NCBI GenBank assembly: GCA_028015205.1
Contig: JAPWFG010000022.1
Span: forward strand, 2,976,001-3,040,000
Direction of reading: 5' to 3'
DNA: 64,000 bases
Source: Mytilisepta virgata
Lineage: Eukaryota; Mollusca; Bivalvia; Mytilida; Mytilidae
Shown here: piece after piece, positions 44,761-55,996 of the stretch
Layout of the letters: every line of letters begins with the position of its first letter
Position numbering within the stretch: the stretch's first letter is position 1
Notes under the pieces: model-generated
Database searches by the model: none
What the model saw: only the letters and a program-made list of their open reading frames with translations
Told to the model about the DNA's origin: nothing
Position numbers and translations under genes: made by a program

Positions 44761-47700
44761 CAATCTCTTGTTCAAACTGCTACATGTACTGCCGTACAAT
44801 GTATAATACACTCAGTTTTCTTCAGCTCAACTTTGTCCAACTCCACAACTGACAATTTTACATTTAAATTTTTCAATTTTCAACAGGCTCTTTGGCTGTA
44901 ACCTATCACCATCCTATTAATAAAAACGGAAAATTTTATATTAAGTATACATCTACATAAAATCCTTGTGACTGTACAAATTAGAATATACTTTTTTATC
45001 AGTAACTGACAAAGTAAAACATTTTTGTTCAAGTACAAGTAAATTGTTGGGAAATATATATAATTTATTAGTATATGAGCGTCAGAAACAGGTAGAAGTT
45101 TATAATATATTTGGCAATTAAAAATAAATGTATATTTTCTGACAATTTACAGAATGATTGTTGGTTTCTCCTAACATGATCAGGTCTGTTTTCACCTTCG
45201 GGGGCAATTTTTTTCCAGGCAGAAATAAATAAACTGCTGCAACATGAGGGCATGATACACCTGTCGTCCAGGAAATAAAATTTCACCGGTTAACATATAG
45301 ACTCTTTGATTTTGTTGCTTATTTTTTATGAATACCAGGTAGGTCGCATCCCACTCTGGAACAGAAAATTGTAACTTCACCAAAAAGTATAAAGACCTTT
45401 AGACTATCACAACAAACAACTGTTTAAAGTTTGAAGTAAATATGACAATGCGTTCTTAAGATACAGCATGACATGTGAAAAATCCCCCCTTTTTTAATGA
45501 ACAAAGTTCCATAACACTGAAATTTGAATGAATAAAATTCCATAACCGTCCAAAGTGTGAAAAATTGACAGTTTTCGACAATTTTCCAACGAATAAAGAT
45601 CCATGTCATATCGGAATTGATGAAAAAAAAACAAAACAAAAGGGAGCTTACGTCAATAGATTTAAATAAGTCAACTAGTTTTGAAAATTGGTGAAAGCGT
45701 TTTCGAGTTGTTGTCCGAAGTGTGGGCGACAGACGGAATCAACAGTATACCATAATATGTCCTGTCTTTAAAGACGGGTGCACGAAAATTAAATAAATTT
45801 CCTGTTTTGTTTTGTGGCAATTATTAATGTTGTTTTAAATTGTCTGACTGTCTATTAGAAACTGTTATAATATCATGCAACTTTCTTCCCCCATGTTTTT
45901 AAATAGCTTATTTTATGGAATCAGGAATGAAACAAACTCAATAATTTCCAGTGAAACAAACCTTTTATCTAACTTTGTAATGAAATGAATTTGTTTTACA
46001 TTTACAGAATTCTTTGAGACTGAAACTATTCACCAAAAATAAATTTTGCCTGGCCTAAAAGAATACCTTTTTTTATTCAGCAATGATAATTTTTTTTATT
46101 AATTGGAAAAAGTCATGAAAATGGCACATTTCTAGCCCCTTTTTACAAAGATAATAACACAGGAAAAACATGACTTCATAAGCACTGTGAACAAAAATAC
46201 AACACAGAATCCCAGATAACGTGCACATCAGTTTCATTTACACATTGAAAAGTGGAAGATAAGCTTGAGAATTATTTTCAGGCCATCAAAGTTACATTCA
46301 GTCCGAAACAACTATGCACAGGTTTAACAAATCCGAAGTGATATTGCTTACATATTTACCTGTAAGCTACATTATTTACATTTAGTTACAAAGAACTTTA
46401 ATGTAAAATTTTATCAGTCACTCATTCGTTAAATGTAGGTCAGTGACCAAAATCAAGCAGTATTATACCAAATACCAGAAATAATGTTACCTTGCATTTT
46501 GTCGTATCACATTTCTCGGGTTATAAACCTTTTCCTGTTCAGGGTTACACATGACAAAGCTTGAGGCTGTAAAATAACAATACAAGGTACATGTTAAATA
46601 AATGGGTAATAAGTGTAAGATTGTGTAACAACACACACATTTTTTTCAAAACAATTCTTAATTTAGGTCAAATTACTTGTTTTTATTGTGCTTTTTATTG
46701 ACATGATAGATGTGAGTTGTCTCCCACGTTCTTATTGGAGGCATCTTTCACATGATGCAAACAACAGTTTTGAATAATAAAAAACTGGAAGCAAATTGCC
46801 TAATTTGCTAATCATTGCACAGTGAATTTTTATGATTTATTATCTTACTTTATACTTAAACTTTATTTTCGTTGTATAAAAAGATCAGAAATGTGAATTT
46901 AAAACATATAATTTAATATTAACTAAGGGGAGATTACTCTATTGGAAGCCAGCAAATTTACCTTGAAACTATGTTTTAAAAACAGATTGATATAACCTTT
47001 CAAATATCTATAATAATACACCTTTAAATTTCGCACCTAAATCTGTTGGTCTAGAATCAGCCAATACATGTATTTGGGATTTTGTAAGGGGGGAGGGACT
47101 GTATTTTATCTCGTTTATGTCACAGTGGAAATTTATCAGAAATAAATGTCACATGGTGGAAAAGTTTGAAAAAAAATCTTTTATTTGATATACATTGTAT
47201 ATTGTTTTTATATAGGGGTTTAAGATACAACAAATTGGTCAGTTACCAACTTGATTAACAGACACCATCAATTCCTGACATCATTTAGGAAACTGAAAAC
47301 TGTTGTGTGCACATTAAATGAACAAATAGTCATTTGTTTTCTTAGGAATATATATGTTCCATACACATTATTCTCCAAAATTTTTGTAACTGATGAAGGC
47401 TTTCTCCTATTCAATATTTCAGAAAAGGTTAAAGAAATTTTTGCTCATTATGTAAGGAAAGATAACTCATGCATACGGGAGACCACTCCAATATCTGCAA
47501 ATATGGAATATATGTATGTAATATATCAATGAAGTACTTTTTTCTAAGTCGATGCTATATGACTCTGAGTTTAGAACTGCAATGAATGTTTGTGTACAAT
47601 GTATTCCTATTCAAATTTCAAATTTTCACCTATTTTCAAAATATCAGATTGAACATATAGGCACATGGTTATTTTCATGCAGTTCTCAGTGAAGGATGTT

Positions 47701-47767
47701 TATAACAAACTTATATAAAAATACTACATGAAGGTTAAATTGTTATGTTTTGTTCATCATAAATGAT
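44761..47767. other. Non-coding interior of the 10.7-kb element
   Basis: AT-rich DNA without recognisable coding. About 45400-45790 resembles part of a dispersed repeat (ending gtgggcgacagacgg). A frame at 47251-47532 (93 codons) has no recognisable motif. No RNA gene is seen. Confidence 0.45.
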
Positions 47768-48128
47768 GGATGGATGAATTATTATTTATCGTCCAGTGGC
47801 AACCAGGTGCATATCAGAACGAGAACATGTTAATATGATATGAATATGATCCCTGCTTTGTACTAGACCGACACGCTGAGCCAGATTTTTAACGTGCTAG
47901 CTCACGAGGTAAATATCCGCAGGAAGACATATCACCCCACTCGGACACATTATACTGACTACCAGTCCTTTGCTCTTACTCCTATATATTGTAGGCTATA
48001 CGCCGTGTGCATGGTGGAGAACCAGCAAATACCAATTTTAATGTCTTTGGTTTGACCCGGCCGGGGATCGAACCTGCGACCTTCTGCACTCGAGGCGAGC
48101 ACGCTACCAGGAGACCACAAAGGCGGTT
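47768..48128 (-). mobile_element. tRNA-derived SINE with 15-bp target-site duplication
   Basis: On the minus strand the element starts near 48128 with a tRNA-like head: an A-box-like tggtagcgtgctcgcc and a B box ggttcgatccc about 30 bases later. It runs about 361 bp and ends in an (ATCC)n tail. Perfect duplicates of ttcatcataaatgat flank it (47753-47767 and 48129-48143). Its features are compatible with the molluscan V-SINE type (RUDI has been described in molluscs), but I cannot confirm the family. Confidence 0.82.
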
Positions 48129-48839
48129 TTCATCATAAATGATATTTTTATTTCCTCATGTTTCCCTATGCAAGACCCTGTATTATAGGTGTAAAGTTTT
48201 ACAACACTTAAGCACAAAAAAAAAACAGCCAATTTTAGAATTAATTCAAGAATGGTATAATGACTTTTGTCAGAATTTTAGTAAAGTAAAAGTTTTTGTG
48301 ATCATCATTCTTTATGTTTTTAAGGCAAGGTGAGAGTACAAAGGGGCAAAAGTCATATTACTTAATTTATACTCTTGGTTGGTTTTTGCATTGGCCCTTA
48401 GATATGGATTCAAGGTTGGATGTAGTGTTCCAAGTATCAATTCCATTTTATTTAACTATTCACATCGAATTACTTTTTTACAAGCGTAAATGTAACTTTC
48501 CTGTCCTTTTTAATCTTTTTTTTGCCATATAACATCAACTTGTAATTAAAATATAATCTTTACCCGATACCAATAAAAAAAACTCATTTTTCTGTCAAAA
48601 GTTAAGAAAACTACAAAATGTGTCCAAAAGAAAAGTGAAAAATGAAGTTTATAATGGAGCAAATATATGGTACAGAACTGTGTTGTACTTTAAAAGACCA
48701 AAATTGTTTTGTTAAAGTATCATTGACAACATGATTTCTAAGATATGGAGCTATGGCAGTATCAACTTCATTTCTTTTATTATATGTTCGAATGAGCATT
48801 TTTAAAAAAAAAAAAAAAATTCAAATGTAAGAAATATGA

Positions 48840-49600
48840 GGAAATGGACCTAAACATAAACCTTAAGCAAAGTTATTCGACAATGAAATGTAGGTCAATG
48901 TGACTATTTTATGGAATTCTTTACCAACAGACCTAAAGTTAAAGAAAAATATAGAAACCTTCAAAAGAAATTATACAGATTACTTAAAGCTCCGTGCAGC
49001 TTTCTAAATTTATTAAATTAAAGTCACAGTATTTGAAGGCAAGATATTCTATTGCTTCAATGTTTATATTAAATGCATATAATTTTATTGATTATATATA
49101 TATGTATATATTTATATTAATGGTCTACATGGTGTGGATCTTTGTAGAAATAGGATCAATGTTAGATTAATTTATTCTGTGCATTGTATTAATTTATATT
49201 TTATCTGAGGGCCTTCGGGAAGATAAGCTTTTTAATGCTAACTGTGTTACCTCTTTAAATAAAGACATTACTTACTTGCTTACCCAAATATTGCTGAATA
49301 GCGTTGTACTATAATAGAGGAATGTAGCGGTGAAAGGTCATTGATATATTACCATAAGATTATGATTTATTGACCCTAATGTAGTAAAATTAAACCAAAG
49401 TCACTGAAGCATGAAATGTAGGTCATAGTGACCCAGTGTTGCTGAACTGCCTTGTACTATACAGGATGGCTGTAGTGGTGAAATATCATTGATATATTAC
49501 TATAGGTTTCTCAGAAATGGAGCTAAACGCAAAACTTAACCGAATTTAAACGTACGGACTGACGGACAAGGGTAAATCTATATAGCCCAGCCACATTTGT
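48840..49600 (+). repeat. Tandem repeat interrupted by a LINE fragment
   Basis: A unit containing gaaatgtaggtca-gtgac followed by tgttgctgaa-tgc-ttgtactat occurs at about 48883 (split) and again at about 49415. Later parts share gtggtgaaa-tcattgatatatta. The first unit is split by the LINE fragment at 48905-49283. Confidence 0.65.
48905..49283 (+). mobile_element. 5'-truncated LINE 3' fragment (CR1/L2-like)
   Basis: It opens with about 33 codons ending in a stop (WNSLPTDLKLKKN followed by IETFKRNYTDYL), which matches the C-terminal end of CR1/L2/jockey-type reverse transcriptases. A 3' UTR follows, with a ggccttcggg loop and aataaagacatt, then a (TTAC)n tail (49268-49283). It is too short to be functional. 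Confidence 0.65.
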
Positions 49601-49782
49601 GGCGGGGCATAAAGATCTTGTTGCTGTACATCATGCTGACAATCAAATATTATTTTTTAAATATCCAATTAAATCAACCCCAAAAACTATAGCTCTCTAA
49701 ATTATTTAAAGATTGACTGTAATATTTTTTTTGCAGTCTATATGAAAAAATATGTATAATGTTACCAGGTTTATTGCAGATT

Positions 49783-49925
49783 GATATTGTAAAATATCAG
49801 CTGGCAGTCATTATATGAAGCCTTATTTGGCAAGTGAGCATAGCCAACGAGCCAATGGCTTCATACATGTATTGTGATGAGCGGCTGTATTTTACATTAT
49901 AACGGTAATCAATGACCTGAAATAC
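49783..49925. repeat. MITE-like inverted repeat
   Basis: attgatattgtaaaatatc near the left end pairs imperfectly with the right end (gtattttacattataacg), and tatgaagcc recurs inverted inside. The ends resemble those of the 56151-56311 element, so both may be one family. Confidence 0.5.
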
Positions 49926-50294
49926 AGTATATATAAATGGACCGTTTAATATAACAGGAAGTTCTTGAAAGCTAGCACTTGTACAGGGCCGATATACAGA
50001 GCATTGGCCTTATATAAACTTCTGCTTCCTGTTCTCCATAGAAATACATAGCTCTACGTTTTGTTGCTGCTGAAAAAAATAATAACCTTAACAACAATAT
50101 ATTTGCCCTGTATTTTATTTAATTAAGTTATAGAAGAATTACTGTAATTTTAAGTCACTGGTTAAAGGTGTCACTATAAATATTTATCTGCTGAGAACCT
50201 GATAATATTTTTGTCATTTTCTTAATCTTCCTCTACGAAAAAACAACTGGATGCCACGAAATAGCCAAAATGTGCTGAAAACAGCATAAAACCC

Positions 50295-50388
50295 TAATCC
50301 CTTTTGGGGTTCTGTGTCCGGAGCTATTTTTCTGACTTGGCGGCCAGTCAGAAAAATAGCTCTGAACACAGAATCCCAAAAGGGATTA
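50295..50388. repeat. Long hairpin, ~42-bp arms
   Basis: taatcccttttgggg at 50295 and ccaaaagggatta ending at 50388 are the outer parts of near-perfect arms with about three mismatches, around a loop of about 10 bp (ttggcggcca). A minus-strand frame over this region is an artefact of the hairpin. Confidence 0.8.
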
Positions 50389-50639
50389 CATAAAACACCA
50401 ACTAAATAAATAAACTTTTCACCAGCACCAACATTTAGATTTTCTCTAGCCACCTAAAAAAACAAAAACAAATCCCCCATTCCTTACCCTGGGGCCGATT
50501 GTCAGATCAGAGCAGGACAAAACGCTTATATTCTATTTATTATTTGGCTTTCAAAGTAAACTACAATCCCCTGGTGACAATAAAAAGAGGCTTTATTAAC
50601 AACTAAAAACTTAGCCAGAGTTTGTTTGGGGAGATTTGT

Positions 50640-50676
50640 TTTTTTTTTTTTTTTTTTTTTGGGGGGGGGGGGGGGG
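50640..50676. repeat. Poly-T / poly-G tract
   Basis: About 21 T followed by about 17 G. This simple tract is prone to sequencing and assembly length errors. Confidence 0.8.
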
Positions 50677-51322
50677 GTGGTAAATGTTATGTTTAAACAA
50701 AACATATACTTTTATGACTTATCATGTTCTGATATTGGATTTTGTACTATTCTCACACAAATATTCTTTTTTTTAAATACGGTTCACGAAAAATGACAAA
50801 CAACAGTGTCAGTGTCAACAGTGAACAGGTGATACACCACTTCGTGTTGTGGACAAATGCATGTGGGTCATGTTATGAATGTTGTCAGGTTACTGATATA
50901 CGTTACCTTAATATTTAAGATCAGCATAATCAGTGTCTGGTCAATTACAAGGCCTGCATCATTGTTGCTCCTTCTCCTCCGCTGATAACACGTGAAATGT
51001 CCACTCTTCAAGCTTCTCAAAGATTAAGATTTCCATATAAGGAAAATTGACCACGCCTTCGTACGATGATGGACGGCTCAAGTTTTACCACATCAAAGCC
51101 TTTTTCTCCAAATATAGACACGCATTGCGATGTACAACGTAAGGATATACGTTGTTGTATCATTCGCATCAATCTCAACGAAAATTAACCGAAATTTTAA
51201 CGTAAATATCTTTTATGACGGAAACAACGCCGGCATTGACGTCCATGACGTAGCACGCAATGGTCATGAATATTCATGTATTTAGCAGGAGTTATCTCCC
51301 CGTGACCAAAAATAAAAAACAT
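50677..51322. other. Non-coding right interior of the 10.7-kb element
   Basis: No gene. The region between about 50930 and 51300 has higher GC and many CpG (aacgtaaggatatacgttg, gacgtccatgacgt), unlike the AT-rich interior. It may hold subterminal sites or a promoter, but I see no clear motif. Confidence 0.4.
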
Positions 51323-51340
51323 TGCCTTAACATCGCTGCG

Positions 51341-51839
51341 CATCATTGAAAATGCATAACCCTTCTTGAGAGACAAAGTCTTCAATGATCTTACCTTTGT
51401 CATTATGAGACTTGTTACCCCACAAGGGATTGTGGGCATTAAAGTCTCCCATAAGTATAAAAGGTGAAGGTAATTGATCAGTGAGGTTTTTGAGTTTAGC
51501 TTTATCTATATTTGAATTAGGTGGAATATATATAGAACATAATGTTATTGTTCTATCTAATGATAAACGAACTGCAACTGCCTGCAGATCTGTGGTGAGT
51601 TGGACTATGCTATGAATGACGTTGTCCTTCACAAAAATGGTTGATCCGCCTGCAGCACGTTCGTCTTCCTTAGAAAATGTGCTATAGATGTTGTATCCTT
51701 TTAAAGATATGTTGTCACTTTCTTTTAGATGTGTTTCTTGAAGGCAAAATGCAATAGGTAAAAAAGACTGAACTAGAAGTGTTAACTCGAGAAGATTTAT
51801 TTTAAGACCTCGGCAATTCCATTGAATGATACTTGTCAT
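51341..51839 (-). CDS. LINE D/E ORF2, N-terminal endonuclease part
   Basis: Begins at ATG 51839-51837, three bases after the ORF1 stop (TAA-TT-ATG), unlike the ATGA overlap of A and C. It encodes the apurinic-type endonuclease start: QWNCRGLK (Asn), CLQETHLKE (catalytic Glu) and MGDFNAHNPLW (Asp and Asn). The frame runs to the CA duplication and into the TIR element, ending artificially six bases later. Confidence 0.9.
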
Positions 51840-51841
51840 AA

Positions 51842-53325
51842 TTAATGAATAGAAGGACGAATGCTATCGAGTTTGCCAGCGTTTTTATTTCGATCACCCT
51901 GAGATTGTGATCTCTCGGGTGGCACAACACTTTCGCATTCCATCTCCGATTCATCAGCAAGCTTGGCAAATCTATTTTGTGAAGAGAGTCGTCGATCTCT
52001 TTGACTAGACGAAGTTGGTGTTACTCCGCCTCGACCCTTACCCCGTGACTTCCTATCAGAAGACCTCTGAGGGGAGGAATTTCCTGGCGTTTTGGTGACG
52101 ATCTGCTGTTCCGGAGAACGAAGAGGAGACGGGGCTTTAGAAGAATGTTTACGAGATGTAGAAAGACTATTTACGATAGATGAATTATCTCATCAGGAAG
52201 ATCCCAAATAGATCCACTGCTCCAACTGTCTGATTTATTTGCATCTTTTTTACTTGATTTCTTACTTTCATTTTTTTTAGGTGATGACATTGAGCTCTGT
52301 AAGGAAGATTGAGTGGACTGAGTACTGGTTTTGGTAGAATTTGGTTTTCTTGCTGTAATAATTCTGTCAGATGGTTCAGTTTGAACTGGCAACATCGTAA
52401 ACGTTTCAGCATCAATGGGCCAGCTCATTCGAGTCTGTGTCGACTCGTGACTGAATGAACGGCCAACTTTGCTGGCATACGAAGGCTTGTTCGTAGCTCT
52501 GAAATCATTCGAAACAGAAGCTATCTGTTTAGCTTCTGTGTAACTGATGTTTCGTTCTGTTTTAATTTTTATTATATTTTTCTCTTTTAAGTAAACTGGG
52601 CAGTCCCTAGATGATGACAAATGGGATCCATCACAATTTGAGCATTTGAAAGTATCAGGGTGACATGTTGTTCCCTCGTGTCCTTCCCCAGAACACTTGA
52701 AGCATTTCTGCTTACCATGACATTGTTTGGTTCCATGACCAAACTTTTGGCATTTGAAACACCTAATTGGGTTTGGGATGTACATGTCTACCTTGATGCC
52801 AAAGCATCCCAATTTCAAAGAAGAAGGAGGAGTTGGAGTTTTGAAAGTCAAAAGATAAGTATTTAATTTAATAATTTGGTCATTCTTTTTAATTTGGAAT
52901 CTAACAACATCAGTTACACCTTGGTTTGAAAGTTCTTTGCAAATTTCTTCAACAGTTAGATCAGAAAGATATTGACTTCTGTCTCGAATGATTCCCTTGC
53001 TGCTGTTTAAACTTGTGTGGGCTGATGCCGAAACAGCAAAACCAGTTATAGTTGTCAATTTCAGCAAATTTGCTGATTGACTTTTGTTTGTACATTCAAC
53101 TAATAAATTCCCTGATCTCATTTTAGAAACATTCTTGTCCGTTCCAGCAATGCCTTGAATACATTTCTGAATTACAAAAGGGGAAATTTTGGATATAGGT
53201 TTGTCGACAGTACCTGTTATCACAATAAATCGGGGCCAACTATCATCTTCCTGACAGGGCTCAGAGTCATCACATTTTCTTTTTTTTAATAAAGCTGATT
53301 TGGAGTTTTGGTTTTGGTGTGCCAT
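51842..53325 (-). pseudogene. LINE D/E ORF1, zinc-knuckle protein with one frameshift
   Basis: ATG at 53325-53323. The first 384 codons are open to 52171 and include three Cys/His knuckles (CFKCQKFGHGTKQC, CFKCSGEGHEGTTC, CSNC-H-C) and a Ser/Lys-rich tail. A frameshift near 52190 moves the remaining about 110 codons, which are Arg/Ser-rich, to another frame ending at the TAA at 51842-51844. The total of about 494 residues would be longer than LINE A ORF1. Confidence 0.82.
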
Positions 53326-54058
53326 AATGAAAGAAAAAATATTCACCATTCTTGTCATCCACCCTCCTCGGAGTACCTACAAGGGCGATACTATATTACC
53401 GTGGCGAGCCGGGGTCAAGTGCCAATGCTGAAACCGAGCTCCAAACAATTGTAGCTCGTCCCCAAAATTGGCACCCAAGATCCACTACGGAAAGCACCAG
53501 ATGTTCCAAGAACAGTATACTCAAGCAGAGCGTATCCATCAAGCGCAATAGAAAGCGTACCACTTGATTGACCTATGAGCCACCGCCCCTCAGTCATCCT
53601 TGTTTTTTTTAAAAAGCTCTTATTCAACATTGAAAAACATCATGATTACAGGAAAGCTAAATTGAAGGAAAAACTGAAGGGCTTGGCATGACCAGCCGAT
53701 TGATCAGACCGGGCCCATCTGACCTCCCGTTTAGATGATATCGGAGCCAAAGCAGAATATTGAGTCTGAAACCTCTTCCATTCGACAGGAGTCTAGCAAC
53801 AGTCTCTCGTCCACCAGGATCTCGTCAACCATCGACACGGGTAGCAACCCACGGCCTACAGGTTGGAGTGCCTATTTTTATTTTAAACATCGGGCAACTC
53901 GTACGATGTTCGGATCGCTTTAGTCTGGTCTCTACCCTTCGACCAGTCCAGCATGGGTAACCCTACCAGGAGACGAAGCTCCAGCTGGCATAGCTCTCAA
54001 GGTCACTGAGACACGCTAGCCCCCCGACCACGGCAAGGATAGCGATCCACCGGGGGGG
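53326..54058 (-). promoter_or_regulatory. LINE D/E 5' UTR
   Basis: It shares ggcatgaccagccgattgatca and related stretches with the leaders of A, B, C and F but diverges outward. The outer end is a GC-rich ccccccggtggatcg block. No coding. Confidence 0.55.
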
Positions 54059-54071
54059 TCAGTATGCAGAT
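54059..54071. repeat. Target-site duplication of LINE D/E (right copy)
   Basis: Exact second copy of tcagtatgcagat (first at 37210-37222). It marks where the intron sequence resumes. Confidence 0.88.
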
Positions 54072-54424
54072 ATTGCAACTGAGGGCAATTACATACTTAT
54101 GTAAATTTACAACAGATGCAAATATACACTTTATAAGGACCAGTTGCAAATGAATTAAAAGTAAAAATACACATGTACCATACAGCATTAATTTTTTCCC
54201 ACATGTGAATGCGAATTAAATAAACAATACTACATGTTTTACTACCCTTAGACCTTTATAAAGTTAGAATTTTAAATACATACCGTATGTGAAAATACTT
54301 AGGGTTCAGAATTTAATTTTAATTGTAAGGTATCTGTAAAACCCATGTGAACACTTAGCAAATTTTATACCTATACACCCATATTCATAAAACTAAAAAA
54401 AAAAAAACAATTTGATGTTTTCAG
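54072..54424. other. End of the SAM-gene intron
   Basis: AT-rich intron sequence ending in the acceptor tttgatgttttcag at 54411-54424. Nothing else seen. Confidence 0.6.
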
Positions 54425-55145
54425 TCCAAAGAATTGGTTGATTTCGCCTTATGACTTCCATAAAGTTTTGACTGCAAAGAAAATACACTTCTACACTGAT
54501 GTTGAGATACAGAAAGTGTTTGGTCAAAGAAGGAAAAAGATGGAATTCACGAACAGAAAACTGGAAGACCTGATGAAAGATCCTATGATTAGAGCAAAAA
54601 ACAAAACAACAATAATGGGATTAATAGAGGTGGCCTGGGATCAATATAATGCAAATGACGCCAAGGTGGATGCTATAGAGGTAGATAATTTGATAGCAGT
54701 TTTGGAGAGAAGGGGCCGAACATACTCTGATAAACAGACTAAGACCATCCACCAGCTTGTTGACAGAGTTAATCGGGCACAGGTAGACATAAAGGGCCAG
54801 TTAAAAAGAATTCAGGAATTGAAAGAGAAAAAAGAGCATAAAATGCAGGATGGTGCTGAGATGGAGCTAACAGGATTCCATCACGAGTTGCAAAAAGCCA
54901 CAGACGCCTTAAGGAAATCTTGTGGAATAAAGATTTTAGAACTTCAGCAACTTCTACAAGATTGCAAAGATGCAAACACAGAAGACATTGAATTTGAAGG
55001 TGATGTGTCGGACAGCAGTATTGTGGAAGAATTAAAGCGTGCAGACAGTGAACACCTTAGTAATAGTGACAATGACGAAACTGTAATTCCGAATAATGAA
55101 GGAGAGAAGGTACAAAATAATTCTGATGAACAAAATTCAGGATAA
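54425..55145 (+). CDS. SAM-domain/coiled-coil protein, terminal exon 4
   Basis: The exon starts after the AG at 54423-54424. Its first base completes the codon begun in exon 3 (AG|T, Ser), and the frame stays open for 239 more codons to the TAA at 55143-55145. There is no suitable ATG at its start, so it must be spliced to upstream exons. The first half is helical and charged (FHKVLTAKK, VFGQRRKKM, LEDLMKD). The middle has heptad-like Leu/Ile spacing with many Lys, Glu and Gln, suggesting a coiled coil (about 54760-54960). The end is acidic (DSSIVEELKRADSE followed by Asp/Glu/Asn-rich sequence). I do not recognise the family. Confidence 0.65.
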
Positions 55146-55996
55146 TCAAATTCAAAACACATTCTTCGGGCAACTTAATTTTTACTTAAAATTAAGTCAA
55201 CAGGCAACTTACGTGTTAGGATCCTAACAACTATAACTTGTTTTTAATTATTTTGCTACTTGAACATTTGTTACTGCTTGTATAGAATGTAGATATAAAG
55301 ACCTATAAATATTACCAGTCACAATTTGTTTTGTGTTTATATTAAATTATCTAGAAAATGGTGTGCCCTGTTAGTTTAGGATGTTGTATGGGAAGATTCT
55401 TACTTGGAGCATTTATGTCACCTTATAAACACGACAAAGATTGTAGAGGGATGAAACTTTGAATGGTTCTTAACCACTATCAGAAAGTGTGTTGCGTACC
55501 AAATTCATTTTGTCCTTCGAGGTTCAAGGTAATCAACTTAAGGGTTTTTTCATTGGACCCCTATATACTGCAGAAAGTCGTGTCTGCTCCATAACTTTGT
55601 AACCAATTATTGTACAGGGATGATACTTTGCATGAATGTTAACTACTATTAGAAGGTGTGACATGTTCCTCCTAATGTTATTCATAATTTACTTTTTATG
55701 CTACAGCAGGCCTTTAGAGATGGTTTTCATCTCAATGTCATCTAGTTGCATTGGATATTAATTCATCGGTTACACAATGATGTTTTTTGTTTGACACTAA
55801 TATAAAGTTTAAATCACCTCAACATTTTAAGATAATTGAATGTGAAAACAAAGTAAAAATTTTGATGATATGGAAAAAATTATACATGTATATGTACTTA
55901 TCGTACTTCCCTGCGTCTATATTACCCTGCTCAGCCACTCTGTAATCTCTGTATTACGGCTTTGTGACATATTAGGAGACATAATCCGCAACAGGA

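Larger units (their letters stand above)
40623..51340. mobile_element. 10.7-kb TIR element inserted in LINE D/E, no transposase seen
   Basis: The ends are perfect inverted copies of cgcagcgatgttaaggca (40623-40640 and 51323-51340), followed by an imperfect atgtttttt-rich extension. CA flanks both sides (40621-40622 and 51341-51342), and removing the element plus one CA restores an uninterrupted LINE ORF2. It is therefore a cut-and-paste insertion with a 2-bp duplication. Inside I find only short frames, dispersed repeats, a SINE, MITE-like hairpins and a LINE 3' fragment. It is probably non-autonomous, or a badly decayed autonomous element. The superfamily is unknown. Confidence 0.82.
51341..54058 (-). 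mobile_element. LINE D/E, 5' half
   Basis: Minus strand: 5' UTR (54058-53326), ORF1 (53325-51842) and the first part of ORF2 (51839-51341). It is joined to the 3' half at 40622 once the 10.7-kb element is set aside. The outer 5' end (ccccccggtgg in minus reading) abuts the 13-bp duplication at 54059-54071. Confidence 0.92.

Noticed and set aside
44668..44901. A frame with seven consecutive Arg codons
   Set aside because: Arises from the gccgccgacgacgac simple tract at the end of a dispersed repeat.
48060..48125. A functional tRNA gene
   Set aside because: The A and B boxes belong to the SINE head; the sequence does not form a full tRNA cloverleaf and is followed by the SINE body and flanking duplications.
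50214..50453. A 79-codon minus-strand frame
   Set aside because: Spans the 94-bp hairpin; its middle reads the same in inverse and no domain is present.
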